From: Diphasiastrum complanatum
Taxonomy: Eukaryota; Streptophyta; Lycopodiopsida; Lycopodiales; Lycopodiaceae
Assembly: GCA_029204225.1 (NCBI GenBank)
Contig: CM055095.1
Location: forward strand, 40,044,141-40,108,140
Direction: 5' to 3'
DNA length: 64,000 nucleotides
Positions 10,651 through 24,280 of the stretch are shown here, one piece after another. The translations under genes and the position numbers were made by a program. The first letter of the stretch is position 1. Each line of letters starts with the position of its first letter. Below the pieces are notes generated by a model that saw only the letters and a program-made list of their open reading frames with translations, did no database searches and was not told the DNA's origin.

Positions 10651-13240
10651 GCGCACAGTCAGTCATATCTTCGTCGGAGCTCTACATGTTCATCAGACAA
10701 TATCACAATAAATCCTATCCCCTAGTTCTGTTGCAAGCAATAATATTAATACAGTTGAGTGAGTCTACATATCCTTAGCTAGTAGCTGAATGTTGTGGTG
10801 GTTCTCCAGGTCGGTCGCACTTACCTGGATGGTTTTCACCGCAGGCTTGTGCTTAGCAATAATGTTCTAGAAAGCATCGTACATTTCCGATTTAAAGTAC
10901 ATGGATTAGCTGAGAATGTCACAACAAGATTCACATGATCATTGAGATACGGCTTATAGATTTCTGCCAATCTGCCATTTGTTTAAGAGACTACTAATAC
11001 TAAACAGAACTACTGAAGTTGAAGAGACCCCCTCTTGAAAAAATTCAAAGACCTCTAGCAGACTATTCAAGTGAAAAAAAAAACATGTTGTGTATCCTGA
11101 TGTAGTAATAAGGCCGTATTTACTTTGTTATTTTATCAAGCAGCACAGACGGAATGTGAAAATCACATCAATTTGTCAGCTTTTTACTTCTGAAATCTCA
11201 AATTCACTTTTGTAGATATTTTGTCTTGCCTCTTTCTTTAGTATCATGCTCAAAATAAATCTGCTCGGATTTTGAGATCTACGATTTTGATATCACAAAT
11301 CTACGATTTATGCAAAAATAAACCAAGGAACAATCTTGTGAACCTTTCAGAGGTCGAGAACAAAGAAGAATCTAGTCGTGGACTGTCCGATGCCTTAGTG
11401 ATTTGAAACCACCTCATAAACTAGTAATCAAGGATTGGAAATCATGATCGTTAATCAATATTGCCTCAGAATTTGACCTCGAGTTTACAGAACAAAAGCA
11501 CACGTGTAAGCTTAAATTCCTGCTCTACGAGGTTTGGATAAGGCTGAGCATCTATTTCTCGTATATTGCCTACACTGAGAAGAAAAATGTGTACCAACAA
11601 CTTTAGGAATGAACCATAGATCTATTAGCTAGGGGAACCTTTTCAGTATATAGGTTTAATCTCAACTTCCCGTTCCTGGCATGCTCTAGTCCATTGAGTT
11701 TCTGGACGTTGGACGAAAATGGAATATTATTGTTGTCCATCGTTCGATAATCCATACGCGAAGGATACCTTCATGCAAGTTGCAAAGGATAGTGTGGGGA
11801 CTATGCGAAGCATTATGTTACGCAGAATCAAGCCCAATGAGCATTGTAGAAGATAGCAGCAGACCTGAACCTGAAATTCAACTTTTTTATTCTAAAATCT
11901 GGCCAAATGATAGGAGTTGGATAGAAGGGCAATTATGTTATAACTCTACAAAAACAAGAGGGTGATGCTAATTTTGCTCCAAGACATTCTATGCCATTTT
12001 ACAGCCATCTTGATTCAAGCCTTAGTTTTGGGAAGAACTGCATGCACAATGAAGGTCTTAGTGCTATATGGCCGATTATTATTCTTTGCATTATAAGCTC
12101 TTAAGATTTAACTTTCCTAAAGAAATTACTTCTTATAGTTGCACTAACAAAATTGTGTTGAGTACTCCTTGAATGAGATTTGTGTCCATTGTTTTAGATT
12201 TCTAATGGCCTACTGATAGGGTCGGCGGGCAATAGAGAATCCTCTGACTAATTATGTCTCACCTGGAACGTCAGAGCTCCACAAATTAAGCAATTACTCA
12301 AACAAGCAGTGCATCTCAACCTGGAAACTGCAAATGCTGATTATTTTTCGACTCCAGGGATAATTTCCAAGTTGATAGTGCCACCACTTTAACGTCTTAT
12401 TCACAGATGAAATTTTATGTGTGGTGCTGAAAAATTTGAAAGTTGAACATAATTTTTCCTTGGAAGTTCCATGTGCCAAATCTCTCGAATCAAACAATTC
12501 TAAGTCCAAAAGAGCCTAATCAAGTAGTAGTTACTTATGCAAATGGGCTTATTAATAGAGATTAATTATTCTACGAGAGTTTCAAGTTTTTTGAATACTT
12601 CTGAGGTTTATTTGTCCAATACAGTAGATATTTCAAGCACATTGCCTAGATCATAGATAATTGGCCATATGTGCACTTACACTAACTAAGGAAAGCTTTG
12701 TCTTAAGAGGACAATCACAAGTGTCAAGAAAATAATGATGTGGATATTTTTAAATCACACAAAGGTTACGTGTACAAATCTTACTCTCATCCATGCTTGT
12801 TGCGAGTGGTATAACTTGGTGCTCAAATTTAGTAAGTTTATGCAAGTCATGCACAAGCATATGATCTAGAGAGTTGGCAAAGAACAATACATTGCACAAT
12901 TGTCATAGATTGTGCACATGGCTACCTTCCTTGACCATACCTCTTAACTCTTTAAATTAGTTCTAACAAGTTTAGTATAGATCCTCATGCTCGATAGAAA
13001 AGTTATGACAAGTTATAAAACTGATCTCTTAGCATATGGAATTTTTGTTTTGCTATTGCATTTGCCAAATGCTAAAATTAGATCAGGCAACTTGAGTAGT
13101 GGGTTAGAGCAACCTCTTGTCATCATAATCTTTATCAATTGTCACTCCGCAAAATTTGCAATTGTTTATGAAATTTTCATCTATATCACAAGAACACATG
13201 TAGCAAATATCCACGCAAATATCTACACACAATACAAAGG
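10651..13240. other. intergenic DNA, no gene recognised
   Basis: About 2.6 kb of AT-rich sequence with only short open frames lacking family motifs. No RNA gene or structured repeat was recognised. Confidence 0.4.
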
Positions 13241-13255
13241 AGGACACGTGGGCAA

Positions 13256-13757
13256 AAAAAATTTCGCGTGGATATAGCCGTGGATGGGCGTGGATATACA
13301 CGTGGATACGGGCGCGGGGATAATCCACGCGTGGATGTTCCACACAAATGCCATTTTCGGCAGCAGATCGGCTGGATGTCGTGAAATTCAAAATGCGTTG
13401 ATTATCCACGCATGGATTATCCACGCCAAGTCCGACTACCGGCAGCCGGGCAAACCTTGGACACTCGGAGCCGGAAATAGGAATTCTAATTTCGCGTGGA
13501 TTATCCACGCCAAAGTAAAATTTAAATAAAAAAGGCTCGGCTTGCGCGTGGATAATGCGTGGATTCCGTGTGGATAATTATCCACGCGTGGATTATCCAC
13601 GCAAAATTTGCTTTATCCACACGAAATCCAGAGAGTTGAGGCCGTGGATACCGCGTGGATAAAAAAAAATTTATATCCACGCGATATTCACGCAGAAAGG
13701 TTTCTAGATTTTGCGTGGATTATCCACACGTGGATAATCCACGCAAAATTTTTTGAC
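13256..13757. repeat. left array of GCGTGGATAATCCACGC-type palindromes
   Basis: About two dozen copies of CCACGC/GCGTGG within 500 bp in both orientations, many fused into perfect palindromes such as AATCCACGCGTGGATT and GTGGATAATTATCCAC. The spacing is irregular, so this is not a CRISPR or simple tandem array. Confidence 0.85.
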
Positions 13758-14533
13758 CAAAAAAAAAAACATTTGGCGCGAACCAAAATGCGGTTCGCTC
13801 CTAAACTAGAGGTGACTTTCTTTTTTTGTGTTATGTGAGAGAGAGAAAAAGAGAGTATAGATGGGAGTGAGAATGAGATGAGGATAGTGTTTAGGATTTT
13901 TAGTTCATTGATGGATGTTAATAGTATGTGTTTTGTGATCATAAGTTTTAAGATCTTTTTTGTTTGTGATGTAGGTTTGGATATAAAAAATGAAAAATGA
14001 GCTTTCATTGCAAAAGATTCAAAGATCAAGTGCATGCAAAAGGAAAAGCAAAGATTGCAAAACAATGGAGATACAATAGTAATGGTAAATTCACATTTAT
14101 TTTGATTCATTTAATATTTAGTTGATAATTTAATGTGTTATCTATTGATGCATTATATTGTGGTTTCCATTACTTTCCATTGTGCTTTCCATTACTTTCT
14201 ATTGTGCATTCTAGCATGCAAATCATGTGCTAAAATAGATACATTGCATTGAATTCATCAATGGATACATTTGCATTGCATAGATGTGCATTAAATAGAC
14301 CATACATTGCATTGAATACATCAATAGATACATTTGCAATCAATAGATGTGCATTCAATAGACTATACATTTGCATTCATGATTTAAAAATATATGCACT
14401 CAAAAATTTTGCAAGAATGTTGTGATGCCAAAACATTATATTGATTGATTTAAAAAAACGTACATTTATGAGAGAATAAATTCTCTCTTCCTACATTGCC
14501 TTCTACAAGGCCTTACATTTAATTTAAAAACCT

Positions 14534-15672
14534 CTACTCATCATCACTTCCTCCCTCCCAGCCTCCTTCCTCTTGTAGGTGTACGTTGGTGTCCACATCT
14601 TCAAACTCCCCTTCGCTCTCATTCACGTACTCTTCCACGTTCTCTTCCACATTTTCACATTTTCTTCCACATCACGAACACTTGAAGTTGTAGAGCCTCT
14701 CTACAAAATAGAATAAAAAATTTAATTAAATTGAGATTAAACTTACTTGTAAACCACAAAGCAAACGATCACAAAACAATAAGGTTAAGACTTTATGATT
14801 GGAAACAATCCATGGGATTCCATAAAAGCCTTGAGGCCGACATATCCATGATCGTAACCTTGCTTGTACTCTGCGGCGGTCATGTGTCTTCCAAACTCAC
14901 TAAGCTACATTCAACAAAAAAAACATAGTTTAGCAATACAATATAGTTTAGCAATAAAAAAACATTGACAATCTCACTACAAAAATAGAATCATACTAAA
15001 AAATATTGCACTTACAAATTGGGCCTCTAGATTGCCCCTTCCTCCCGATCCCAAGTGACTTTGGCCATGTTTTAAGAGCTTCTCGGCGACGGCCCTACGT
15101 TGTTGTTCATACTTTTGGGGATTGTTTTGCAACAATTCCCCTTTCACCTTCCTCCAATCCCTTTTGGAGCACCATCCAGGCTTCATGGGATTCTTGGGAT
15201 TCCTCACGACTCTTCTCATCAATTGCCTTTTGTTTCGAATCCAAAGGCACATTGTATTCAAGGGCCAAGTCCTACTAAAGCATTGGATTGAGGGAATTCA
15301 GAATATAAACTCTCTATTATTTTATTTTTGTCTTCAAGCGATTGGGAGGACCAATCGATCATGTAATCTTTACCAAAATATAAAGCACCTAAATCACGCA
15401 AACGGGCATGAACTACATTGCCATGCGTATTTTTTATAACTCCACGACAAGATCATAATACACACTACACGATTCTTGGGAAGGGGCATCTTTGGAAGCT
15501 TTTCTCTCGGATGATTCACCCGAAGAAGATAACACAAGATTTTTGATTCTATCTCTTTGTTGAGGAGATAGATTCTAAAACCACTCTTGATTATATTCTT
15601 CAGGCTCCTCACGAGCTCTTCTCCTAGATGGTCTCCCACTTGACCTTCCACTTGACCTACCACTTGAAGACA
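14534..15672 (-). pseudogene. decayed gene inside the putative DNA transposon
   Basis: The minus strand has coding-like blocks. It starts at ATG 15670-15672 with a Ser/Arg-rich N-terminus (MSSSGRSSGRSSGRPSRRRA) and continues NLSPQQRDRIKNLVLSSSGE. Further on come EESQESHEAWMVLQKGLEEG (about 15200), SHLGSGGRGNLEAQF (about 15020) and LSEFGRHMTAAEYKQGYDHG (about 14880). After an acceptor at 14701-14702 an acidic C-terminal exon ends NVHLQEEGGWEGGSDDE at the TAG 14534-14536. In-frame stops and frame changes separate the blocks, so it is not intact. No domain is recognised. Its position between the palindromic arrays suggests an element-encoded accessory DNA-binding protein rather than a host gene; no DDE catalytic motif was seen. 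Confidence 0.45.
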
Positions 15673-15997
15673 TTGTATCAAAGAAAAACTTTAAAAGTTA
15701 GAAAGTAGTGGAGAATGGGAGTGAAAGAGTATTGAAGACTTTTAGAATAGAAGAGTAAGCAATGACAAGAAAGCAATAGATTAATAGTAAGCAAGAACAA
15801 ACAAGATCAATAGAGCAAGCAATAGCAAGAGCAAGATCACTAGCAATGAAGAGCAACCAAAAGCAAGCAAGCAAGACCTATAGAGCTTAGAAGAGCAATA
15901 CCAAGCAAAAGCACTAAAACTAGATTAGAAAACCTATAAAACTTGAAAGAAAAAGAAGAGGAGCAAGAATGCTCGCGAAAATGCTATTTTATTGGCA

Positions 15998-16075
15998 TTC
16001 AAGTTTCGCGTGGATAATTCACGCAGAAGTTATCCACGCGGTATCCATGCGGTATCCACGCATGGATGTTCCACA
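15998..16075. repeat. right array of CCACGC palindromes
   Basis: A shorter array of the same motif (GCGTGGATAATTCACGC, TTATCCACGCGGTATCC, TATCCACGCATGGATG), followed by a T run and CACGTG. It mirrors the left array and defines the other end of the putative element. Confidence 0.8.
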
Positions 16076-16090
16076 CGTTTTTTTTTCCTC

Positions 16091-17146
16091 TCTTGGCACG
16101 TGAGAGGGCCCCCCACATGTGCTTGCATGCTTCAAATGTCATTCAATATTCTCATAATCTTCTCTAGATTTTATGAGAATATTTTATTGTAGGATTTTAC
16201 ATAAAATATATATTTTAATATGATGGAATATAAAAAAAATCAACTCAAAGATCATTATGGTAGTATTTAATTGTTAAAACTAGTTTTATATTGTTATAAT
16301 TTTTATTTTTCTTCAGATTTGACATACAAGACAATCATGAGATAAGAAAGATTTGACAAGTTTTTTAAGATTTTATGACATAATATTATGTCAAATCGGT
16401 GATGTCATAAAACATTTAGTTTATTAATAATCTAGGTGTCATAGATTTGATATAATTTGATGACATAATTATATGGTCAAATAATTTCTTTTTGCTTTTG
16501 TCATGTGGCCTCTTAAATGGTTGCATGAGGTCATCTAGATTCATGATCAAAAGCATTTATGTTATATTGAAGACCTTAGTGATATGTGACCTATATGATA
16601 AATCTTTTTAATTGTTGGTGTGTGACCTATATAACCTTATATGAAATCATAGTAATTAGTTGAAATATCATTTAGCATTGTAATAAAGATGTCATAGATC
16701 TTTAAATTAGTTGAGATAGGCTTGCGCGCACTATCTACTGATGTCTAAGACTTGTCAGTATGAACCTCATTTTGATTGCTCGTCATGTGTTGCCCCACCC
16801 AAGCAATTTTCTTGATAGCAATGTTACTAGAAAATTAGATTTACATTAGGCATAAGTAGAATATACATGGATTAGATGTTGGCATGTCTTTAACAAATTT
16901 TATTATATTTGTTCAGTACATACGGTCTCATAATGATTACTTATCATGTGGTATAGAGTAGCTGGCTACAATGTGTATATGTCATCAACAATGTCATCAT
17001 CATCAAATAGCGATTCATCTCATGATCGCAATAGCAAGTATATATTGTTATTGATATTGACATCAATTGCACTTTATTTGTTATTTGAATACGAGTGTAT
17101 AATTTTTCTTGTAAATTTATTCTTACAATGACATTTGATTGGAATT
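16091..17146. other. AT-rich spacer, no gene recognised
   Basis: Strongly AT-rich, with several related ATGACATAAT/TTTGATATAA-like strings between 16320 and 16500, but no clean repeat or coding region. Confidence 0.35.
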
Positions 17147-17889
17147 ATGAATTCTAGGGAAATTATCGTACCTCCACGTGATTTAGAGAAAGAAAAAAGA
17201 ATTGAGCCCTATCACAGAAAAAAGGAGCAAGCAAGACTAAAGTACAATGAACAACTATTGACTGGTTCATCTTCAAGCTCTTCCATCAGTCGACGTAAAC
17301 CGCCTATTGATCCATCACATGTATGTATATTGATTTATGTCATATTTTTTTTATTTGTAATAGTGATGTACTCCGATTTGCTCTTTGGATATAGTATATT
17401 GCTCTTTGGAAAGCCAAGACACCACTCCATCACAAATGAAGGTTGAAAATGCTGTAAATGTACAAAGACTATTTTGTCAATTACTGTCACATGTTACAAT
17501 TTGTCACATATTAGAATTTGTCAATTTTCAATTGAATGACACTGAAAGAATTTGTGCAAGACCAGTTTCAACCAGAATATGATGAGAGGATACCATGTAC
17601 ATGCACACAATGCAAAGGCCTTAGGATTCGGACAAGGAGGATTGTCAATGACATATTTGGGCCAATGGAGTGCACACAGAGAATCCAAGAGTACGAGAGG
17701 TAAACTCTTTAAAGTGTTTTTCGAAAATGCTTTAATCTTTGACCCTTTAATCTCTCACTTGCTTCTAAAAGAAAAAATCCAAATAAGTTAATCTCTCACT
17801 TGCTTTTAAAAGAAAAAATCCAAATAGAATGATTAGATGTAGTTAATCTTGATTTCCATATTCAATCACCCATAATAGACTCATTCATG

Positions 17890-18007
<118 letters not shown>

Positions 18008-18243
18008 AAAGAGTTAAAGGTAACCAACACTCCCAATTCTAAAAAGGTCTGTAGCCCTTGTTTTCTTTCGTTAAAGGCGTGGTTCAAATGTTTTTTGTTG
18101 GAAGATGAGTTCCACAAAAAATCCCAAACACCGCAAGGAGGGAGCATGTGGTGACATTCTGGAGTAGGATATAATCGTGTGGTTCGGGAGTTTTGATTAG
18201 CACTCTATAATGTTCTCTCTGTTTTTCTCTTCATGTGTGTTTA

Positions 18244-18294
18244 GGGTCGGTGTGGGTGGGTGTGTGTGTGCGTGCGTGTGTTTGTGTGTGTGTT
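18244..18294 (+). repeat. (GT)n-rich tract
   Basis: Imperfect GT/GC repeat about 50 bp before the second long GA tract. Confidence 0.8.
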
Positions 18295-18342
18295 TCATGC
18301 TACTGGTTTACGGTTTGTGTTATATAGTAATTATGTTTCATG

Positions 18343-18466
<124 letters not shown>

Positions 18467-18904
18467 ATCCATCTAACAATTTCAACTTTTGCAGAAGAAG
18501 GACCATAAGTTGGTTTCAAGAAAAAGAGTTGCAAGAGAGATCGAGAATATTATTGATAGGATAAATCACATGAATATTGATTTTGGATCATCATTGGCCC
18601 TAGATGATGCTCTTGTTGATGATGACTCTTTGCATGATATAATTAGTTCATCAATGCCTTGTGATTCAATCGATGTCTCCAAATCTCTAGAACGTTCTTA
18701 CCACCCAACCACACCTATCCTAGATGTTGCACATGAGTCCTCCACGATACTCCACGTGGATTCCACAAACTTGACCACCCCTTTAAAAAAGAGAACATGT
18801 CTTGCTTCAAGAGTCTCAATAATCGCTCCAAAGACGTCTTCAATCGCTCAAACCTGCACAAAACAAAGTGAGTAAGAAGGTGCTGGATCGCGCGAATTTG
18901 AAAA

Positions 18905-19256
18905 AATGAAACAGACGTCAGATTTCGACGTCCTTCAAAGACGTCGGAATCCGACGTCTGTGTTGGTTCAAGCCCGGACGACAGATGCCAGACGCCGTCC
19001 ACAGATTTTAGGATTGCTGACGTGGACGTCGGAATCCGACGTCCGACATCCACGTTGAGTGACACATAATTATTTTTTAAAGAAGAAAATGCCACGCCAT
19101 ATCCACGTCGAGATGTTGGATTCCGACGTGCACTTTAAAAATTGGTTGCCGCCACAATTTCCCGATCACCGATTTCAATTTTAAGATTTTTTGCCTGGAC
19201 GTCAGATTCCGACGGATTATAAAATTTTCGAAAATATGTCGGACGCCCATGTCGGA

Positions 19257-19258
<2 letters not shown>
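18905..19258. repeat. cluster of GACGTC-type palindromes
   Basis: The 19-nt perfect inverted repeat GACGTCGGAATCCGACGTC occurs at 18940-18958 and 19025-19043. Variants (GACGTCAGATTTCGACGTC, ACGTCAGATTCCGAC, GGATTCCGACGTG, CATGTCGGAATCAG) are scattered to 19258. The cluster ends at a (GA)n tract. It may be the subterminal region of a DNA transposon. Confidence 0.8.

Positions 19259-19260
<2 letters not shown>

Positions 19261-19324
<64 letters not shown>
19261..19324 (+). repeat. (GA)32 microsatellite
   Basis: 64 bp of uninterrupted GA about 320 bp upstream of the CAF1 TATA box. Confidence 0.98.
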
Positions 19325-19327
<3 letters not shown>

Positions 19328-19579
19328 GAAAATAAAATTTGAAATGTGTCAAAAAAAAAAAGGCTTGTATGTGTTATTTTTTTTATCATTTTTTTTCAAA
19401 CATTTTTTTAGATTTGTCCTTTGATAAAAATGTGACATTTTTTTGTGGTAGAGCGTGACATTTTTGGCGGCACAACATCACATTTTTCAATAAAAACACA
19501 CATTATCTCTCTAAAATAGTTTTATATAATTTTATGCAATATAGCCTTTTATCTTTTTCCTTTTACTCCATCAGACAAC

Positions 19580-19588
19580 TATAAAACC
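19580..19588 (+). promoter_or_regulatory. TATA box of the CAF1 gene
   Basis: CTATAAAAC at 19580-19588 precedes a CT-rich, AGCAGCAGC-containing leader. Transcription would start near 19610-19620, giving a leader of about 260 nt before the CAF1 ATG. The position is inferred from motif and spacing only. Confidence 0.55.
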
Positions 19589-19689
19589 CATCTCCTTTTA
19601 TTCGATCCTTTCATCCATCCATCCCAGCAGCAGCATCAAAGGCAGCGACGCCTGATCCTTCGTAGCGCTGGCGATCCCGCCACTACTGC

Positions 19690-19725
19690 ATGCAGATCAT
19701 TGCCTTGTGCTTTTGTTTCAGTTGA
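19690..19725 (+). CDS. upstream ORF in the CAF1 leader (11 codons)
   Basis: The only ATG I find between the presumed start site and the CAF1 ATG is at 19690. It opens [11 protein letters not shown] and stops at TGA 19723-19725, 151 nt before the CAF1 start and in another frame. A uORF in this place could lower translation of the deadenylase, but this is inference. Confidence 0.4.
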   Translation: MQIIALCFCFS

Positions 19726-19876
19726 AAGCAGCATCTGGAAACAGGAAATTATACTCTTCCTGCATCCAAGCTCTCTTTCTACTCCTCCCCAACTGCTTCG
19801 AAGTCTTTCTGATCACAATTTTCACAAAGCGCTTTCAATTGATTGCTGCAGTTTGCTACTACCAGCATCACAGCAC

Positions 19877-20842
19877 ATGACGACGACAATTTCCACCGCA
19901 GGAGTCTCTATCCACATCAGGGAGGTGTGGGCAGATAATCTAGAAGAAGAATTTAAGCTCATCAGAGGAGTCGTACACACCCACCCGTATCTTGCCATGG
20001 ACACGGAGTTCCCCGGCGTGGTGATCAAACCCACTGGCGTCTTCAGCAACTTCGACTACAACTATCAAACAATAAAGCTAAACGTCGATAAGCTCAAGCT
20101 GATACAGCTAGGGCTGGCTTTCACAGATGAGCATGGCAATCTGCCTACATGCAACACAGGCGAAGGCTGCGTTTGGCAATTTAACTTCCGTGAATTCCAT
20201 CTCAGGGAAGATCTCCATGCGCCTGACTCAATTAACCTTTTGAAGCAAAGCGGCATAAATTTCCAGATGAATGAAGACAGGGGTATTGACGCCTCCGTCT
20301 TTACTGAGCTGTTCGCGTCTTCAGGAATTGTTCATAATCCGAATGTGCATTGGATTACTTTCCACGGCGCCCACGACTTTGGCTACCTCTTAAAGATGCT
20401 GACTCAACAAAATCTACCTTATTGGCAAGCAGATTTTTTCAACCTCATGAAGTTTTTTTTTCCAACTTTTTATGATGTCAAGTATTTGATGAGATTTTGT
20501 GACAACCTGTATGGAAGTTTAAATAAGCTAGCTGAGAAGCTGAACGTGGAGAGAGTTGGATCTTGTCATCAAGCTGGATCTGACAGCCTTCTCACAGCTC
20601 GCACATACACGAAGCTGAAGCAAGCATTCTTCCATGGATCTACGGACAAGTACGCCTGCGTGCTCTATGGATTGGACTCTTTTAGCGCTTGTGTTGAGGG
20701 GTCGGTACACTGGATTTACCCCACACCGCTAAATAGAGAAGACGGATATCTCAAGCAAGACAATTCAAAAGATTTATGCTCAGTTAATTCTCTAAATCAT
20801 AGAGATGTTCGCCATTTTGCGAGCTCTTCATTTTGGTATTGA
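19877..20842 (+). CDS. CAF1: CCR4-associated factor 1 (CAF1/POP2-type poly(A) deadenylase)
   Basis: A single-exon gene of 321 codons. CAF1 is the DEDD-type 3'-5' exoribonuclease of the cytoplasmic CCR4-NOT complex that shortens mRNA poly(A) tails. It opens [20 protein letters not shown], then [12 protein letters not shown] carries the first catalytic Asp and Glu. [15 protein letters not shown] carries the third acidic residue (usual form FHSGYDFGYL), and [11 protein letters not shown] carries the His and last Asp, so the DEDDh set is complete. The frame is open upstream to 19700 but has no earlier ATG, so the start is 19877. Plant CAF1 genes are typically intronless and about 270-290 codons; this one has a divergent C-terminal extension of about 40 residues (after VYGL-like VLYGLDSF). 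No lesion is seen. It looks functional. Confidence 0.95.
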   Translation: MTTTISTAGVSIHIREVWADNLEEEFKLIRGVVHTHPYLAMDTEFPGVVIKPTGVFSNFDYNYQTIKLNVDKLKLIQLGLAFTDEHGNLPTCNTGEGCVWQFNFREFHLREDLHAPDSINLLKQSGINFQMNEDRGIDASVFTELFASSGIVHNPNVHWITFHGAHDFGYLLKMLTQQNLPYWQADFFNLMKFFFPTFYDVKYLMRFCDNLYGSLNKLAEKLNVERVGSCHQAGSDSLLTARTYTKLKQAFFHGSTDKYACVLYGLDSFSACVEGSVHWIYPTPLNREDGYLKQDNSKDLCSVNSLNHRDVRHFASSSFWY

Positions 20843-23133
<2,291 letters not shown>

Positions 23134-24123
23134 AAATGGACTGAGTTTTATTAACCTTCAAATGATGCAAATACAAGGAAAATGGTCCCTTTTATAAGAG
23201 TGAGAGTGGAACCTCCTCATCACCCATTGGCTATTGAAGTTCCATCAGGATCACATCTTGTTTATATCTATTCTTGAAAACAACAAAAAAAAGGAAGGAA
23301 GAAGGCTCGAAATTTTGTACTGAAGATCAAAAAAATTCAGGATCAAATTTTTCCGACCCAATGTTAATCCCATCAAGGAGAGATTTTTCGACATTCGAAT
23401 CGAATCAAGGTGGTGGAAAATATTCGGACGTCTTCAACCCTGGATCGGATCACATGGGCGTGGTGACCCCAGATTGGATCGAATCGAGTCTAACTTTTTC
23501 GACCCTAGTTCACAGTGTATAAATCCGAACCCTTTGTATATTTTTCGATACGGGATCGACTCAGAAAATTCATAATCTTTTGAGTCATTGTAATTTCTGA
23601 ATTAGTGTATATTTTCTAAGTCTTTGTAAAATTTGATATTGTCAGAACTCTAACTCGCGTTACGATGCTGACAGTCCACCTACCTGTGTACATACATTCA
23701 TTGTAAAATGACAGCTACCTATTGTAGGATGGATGTAATTAATTAAGTAGATTAATGTTAGGTTTCAATGGACTGATCATCTGACTTCCAATCATCGAGG
23801 AAGATTTGCATTGAGGTCAACGCACTGATCAAGTTATCATCCTGCAAGCGTTATTTAATAGTTGAAGTTTTTGAATCCATCAGTTCTGCTATCAACAAAC
23901 TCAACTGAAGCCGTTTTTGCGCCTGCTGATTTGCACCAGCTTCAAGCTCTTGTACTCACGTTTTGATAATTATCGGAGTGCAAGTTTTTGTCTACATTGT
24001 TGTTATATTGCAGATTTGGTATTTGATTTCATCTTGGATGCATTGTTGGTAACTGTTGGACTTCTGATCCATTAACCACCTGCTCCACTTCCATCGCACA
24101 TCACGTTTCCACTGATTTCCTAC

Positions 24124-24280
24124 ATGGTATCAGAGCCTCTGTTTTGATCAAAGCTCCTCTAATCCGATATCAATAAATCATCTTTGATAAACCATCAATT
24201 TTTGACATAGTATCAGAGCCTTTGTTTTGATCAGAGCTCCTCTAATCCAATATTAGTAAATAAACCACCAATTTCCAACA
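24124..24280 (+). repeat. duplicated LTR-retrotransposon primer-binding region
   Basis: TGGTATCAGAGCC at 24125-24137, complementary to the 3' end of plant initiator-Met tRNA, is followed by TGTTTTGATCAAAGCTCC. The same segment recurs about 85 bp later with TAGTATCAGAGCC and TGTTTTGATCAGAGCTCC, a tandem duplication of the primer site and leader. It implies a plus-strand LTR ending near 24123 (CCTACA), but its 5' end was not located. Confidence 0.6.

Larger units (their letters stand above)
13243..16090. mobile_element. putative DNA transposon with palindromic subterminal arrays
   Basis: Two blocks rich in the same short motif (CCACGC/GCGTGG, mostly as TTATCCACGC) lie about 2.2 kb apart and bracket a decayed minus-strand gene. 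The outer edges look like a diverged inverted repeat: the left edge reads CACGTGGGC, an A run, then CGCGTGGATA; the right edge read on the minus strand gives CACGTGCC, an A run, then CGTGTGGA. Arrays of short inverted motifs inside the ends are typical transposase-binding regions of plant DNA transposons (for example CACTA elements), but no CACTA terminus and no clear target duplication was found. Superfamily unassigned; boundaries approximate. Confidence 0.45.

Noticed and set aside
13256-13757. TTATCCACG/TTATCCACA strings like bacterial DnaA boxes (also at about 1710)
   Set aside because: The setting is eukaryotic nuclear DNA. The strings are parts of palindromic repeats and there is no replication gene or AT-rich unwinding region pattern.
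13256-13757. CRISPR-like array
   Set aside because: Motif copies are in both orientations, overlapping and irregularly spaced, with no unique spacers and no cas genes.
19700-19876. 59-codon N-terminal extension of CAF1
   Set aside because: The open frame upstream of 19877 has no ATG (it begins at TTG) and does not resemble a targeting peptide; it is leader sequence.
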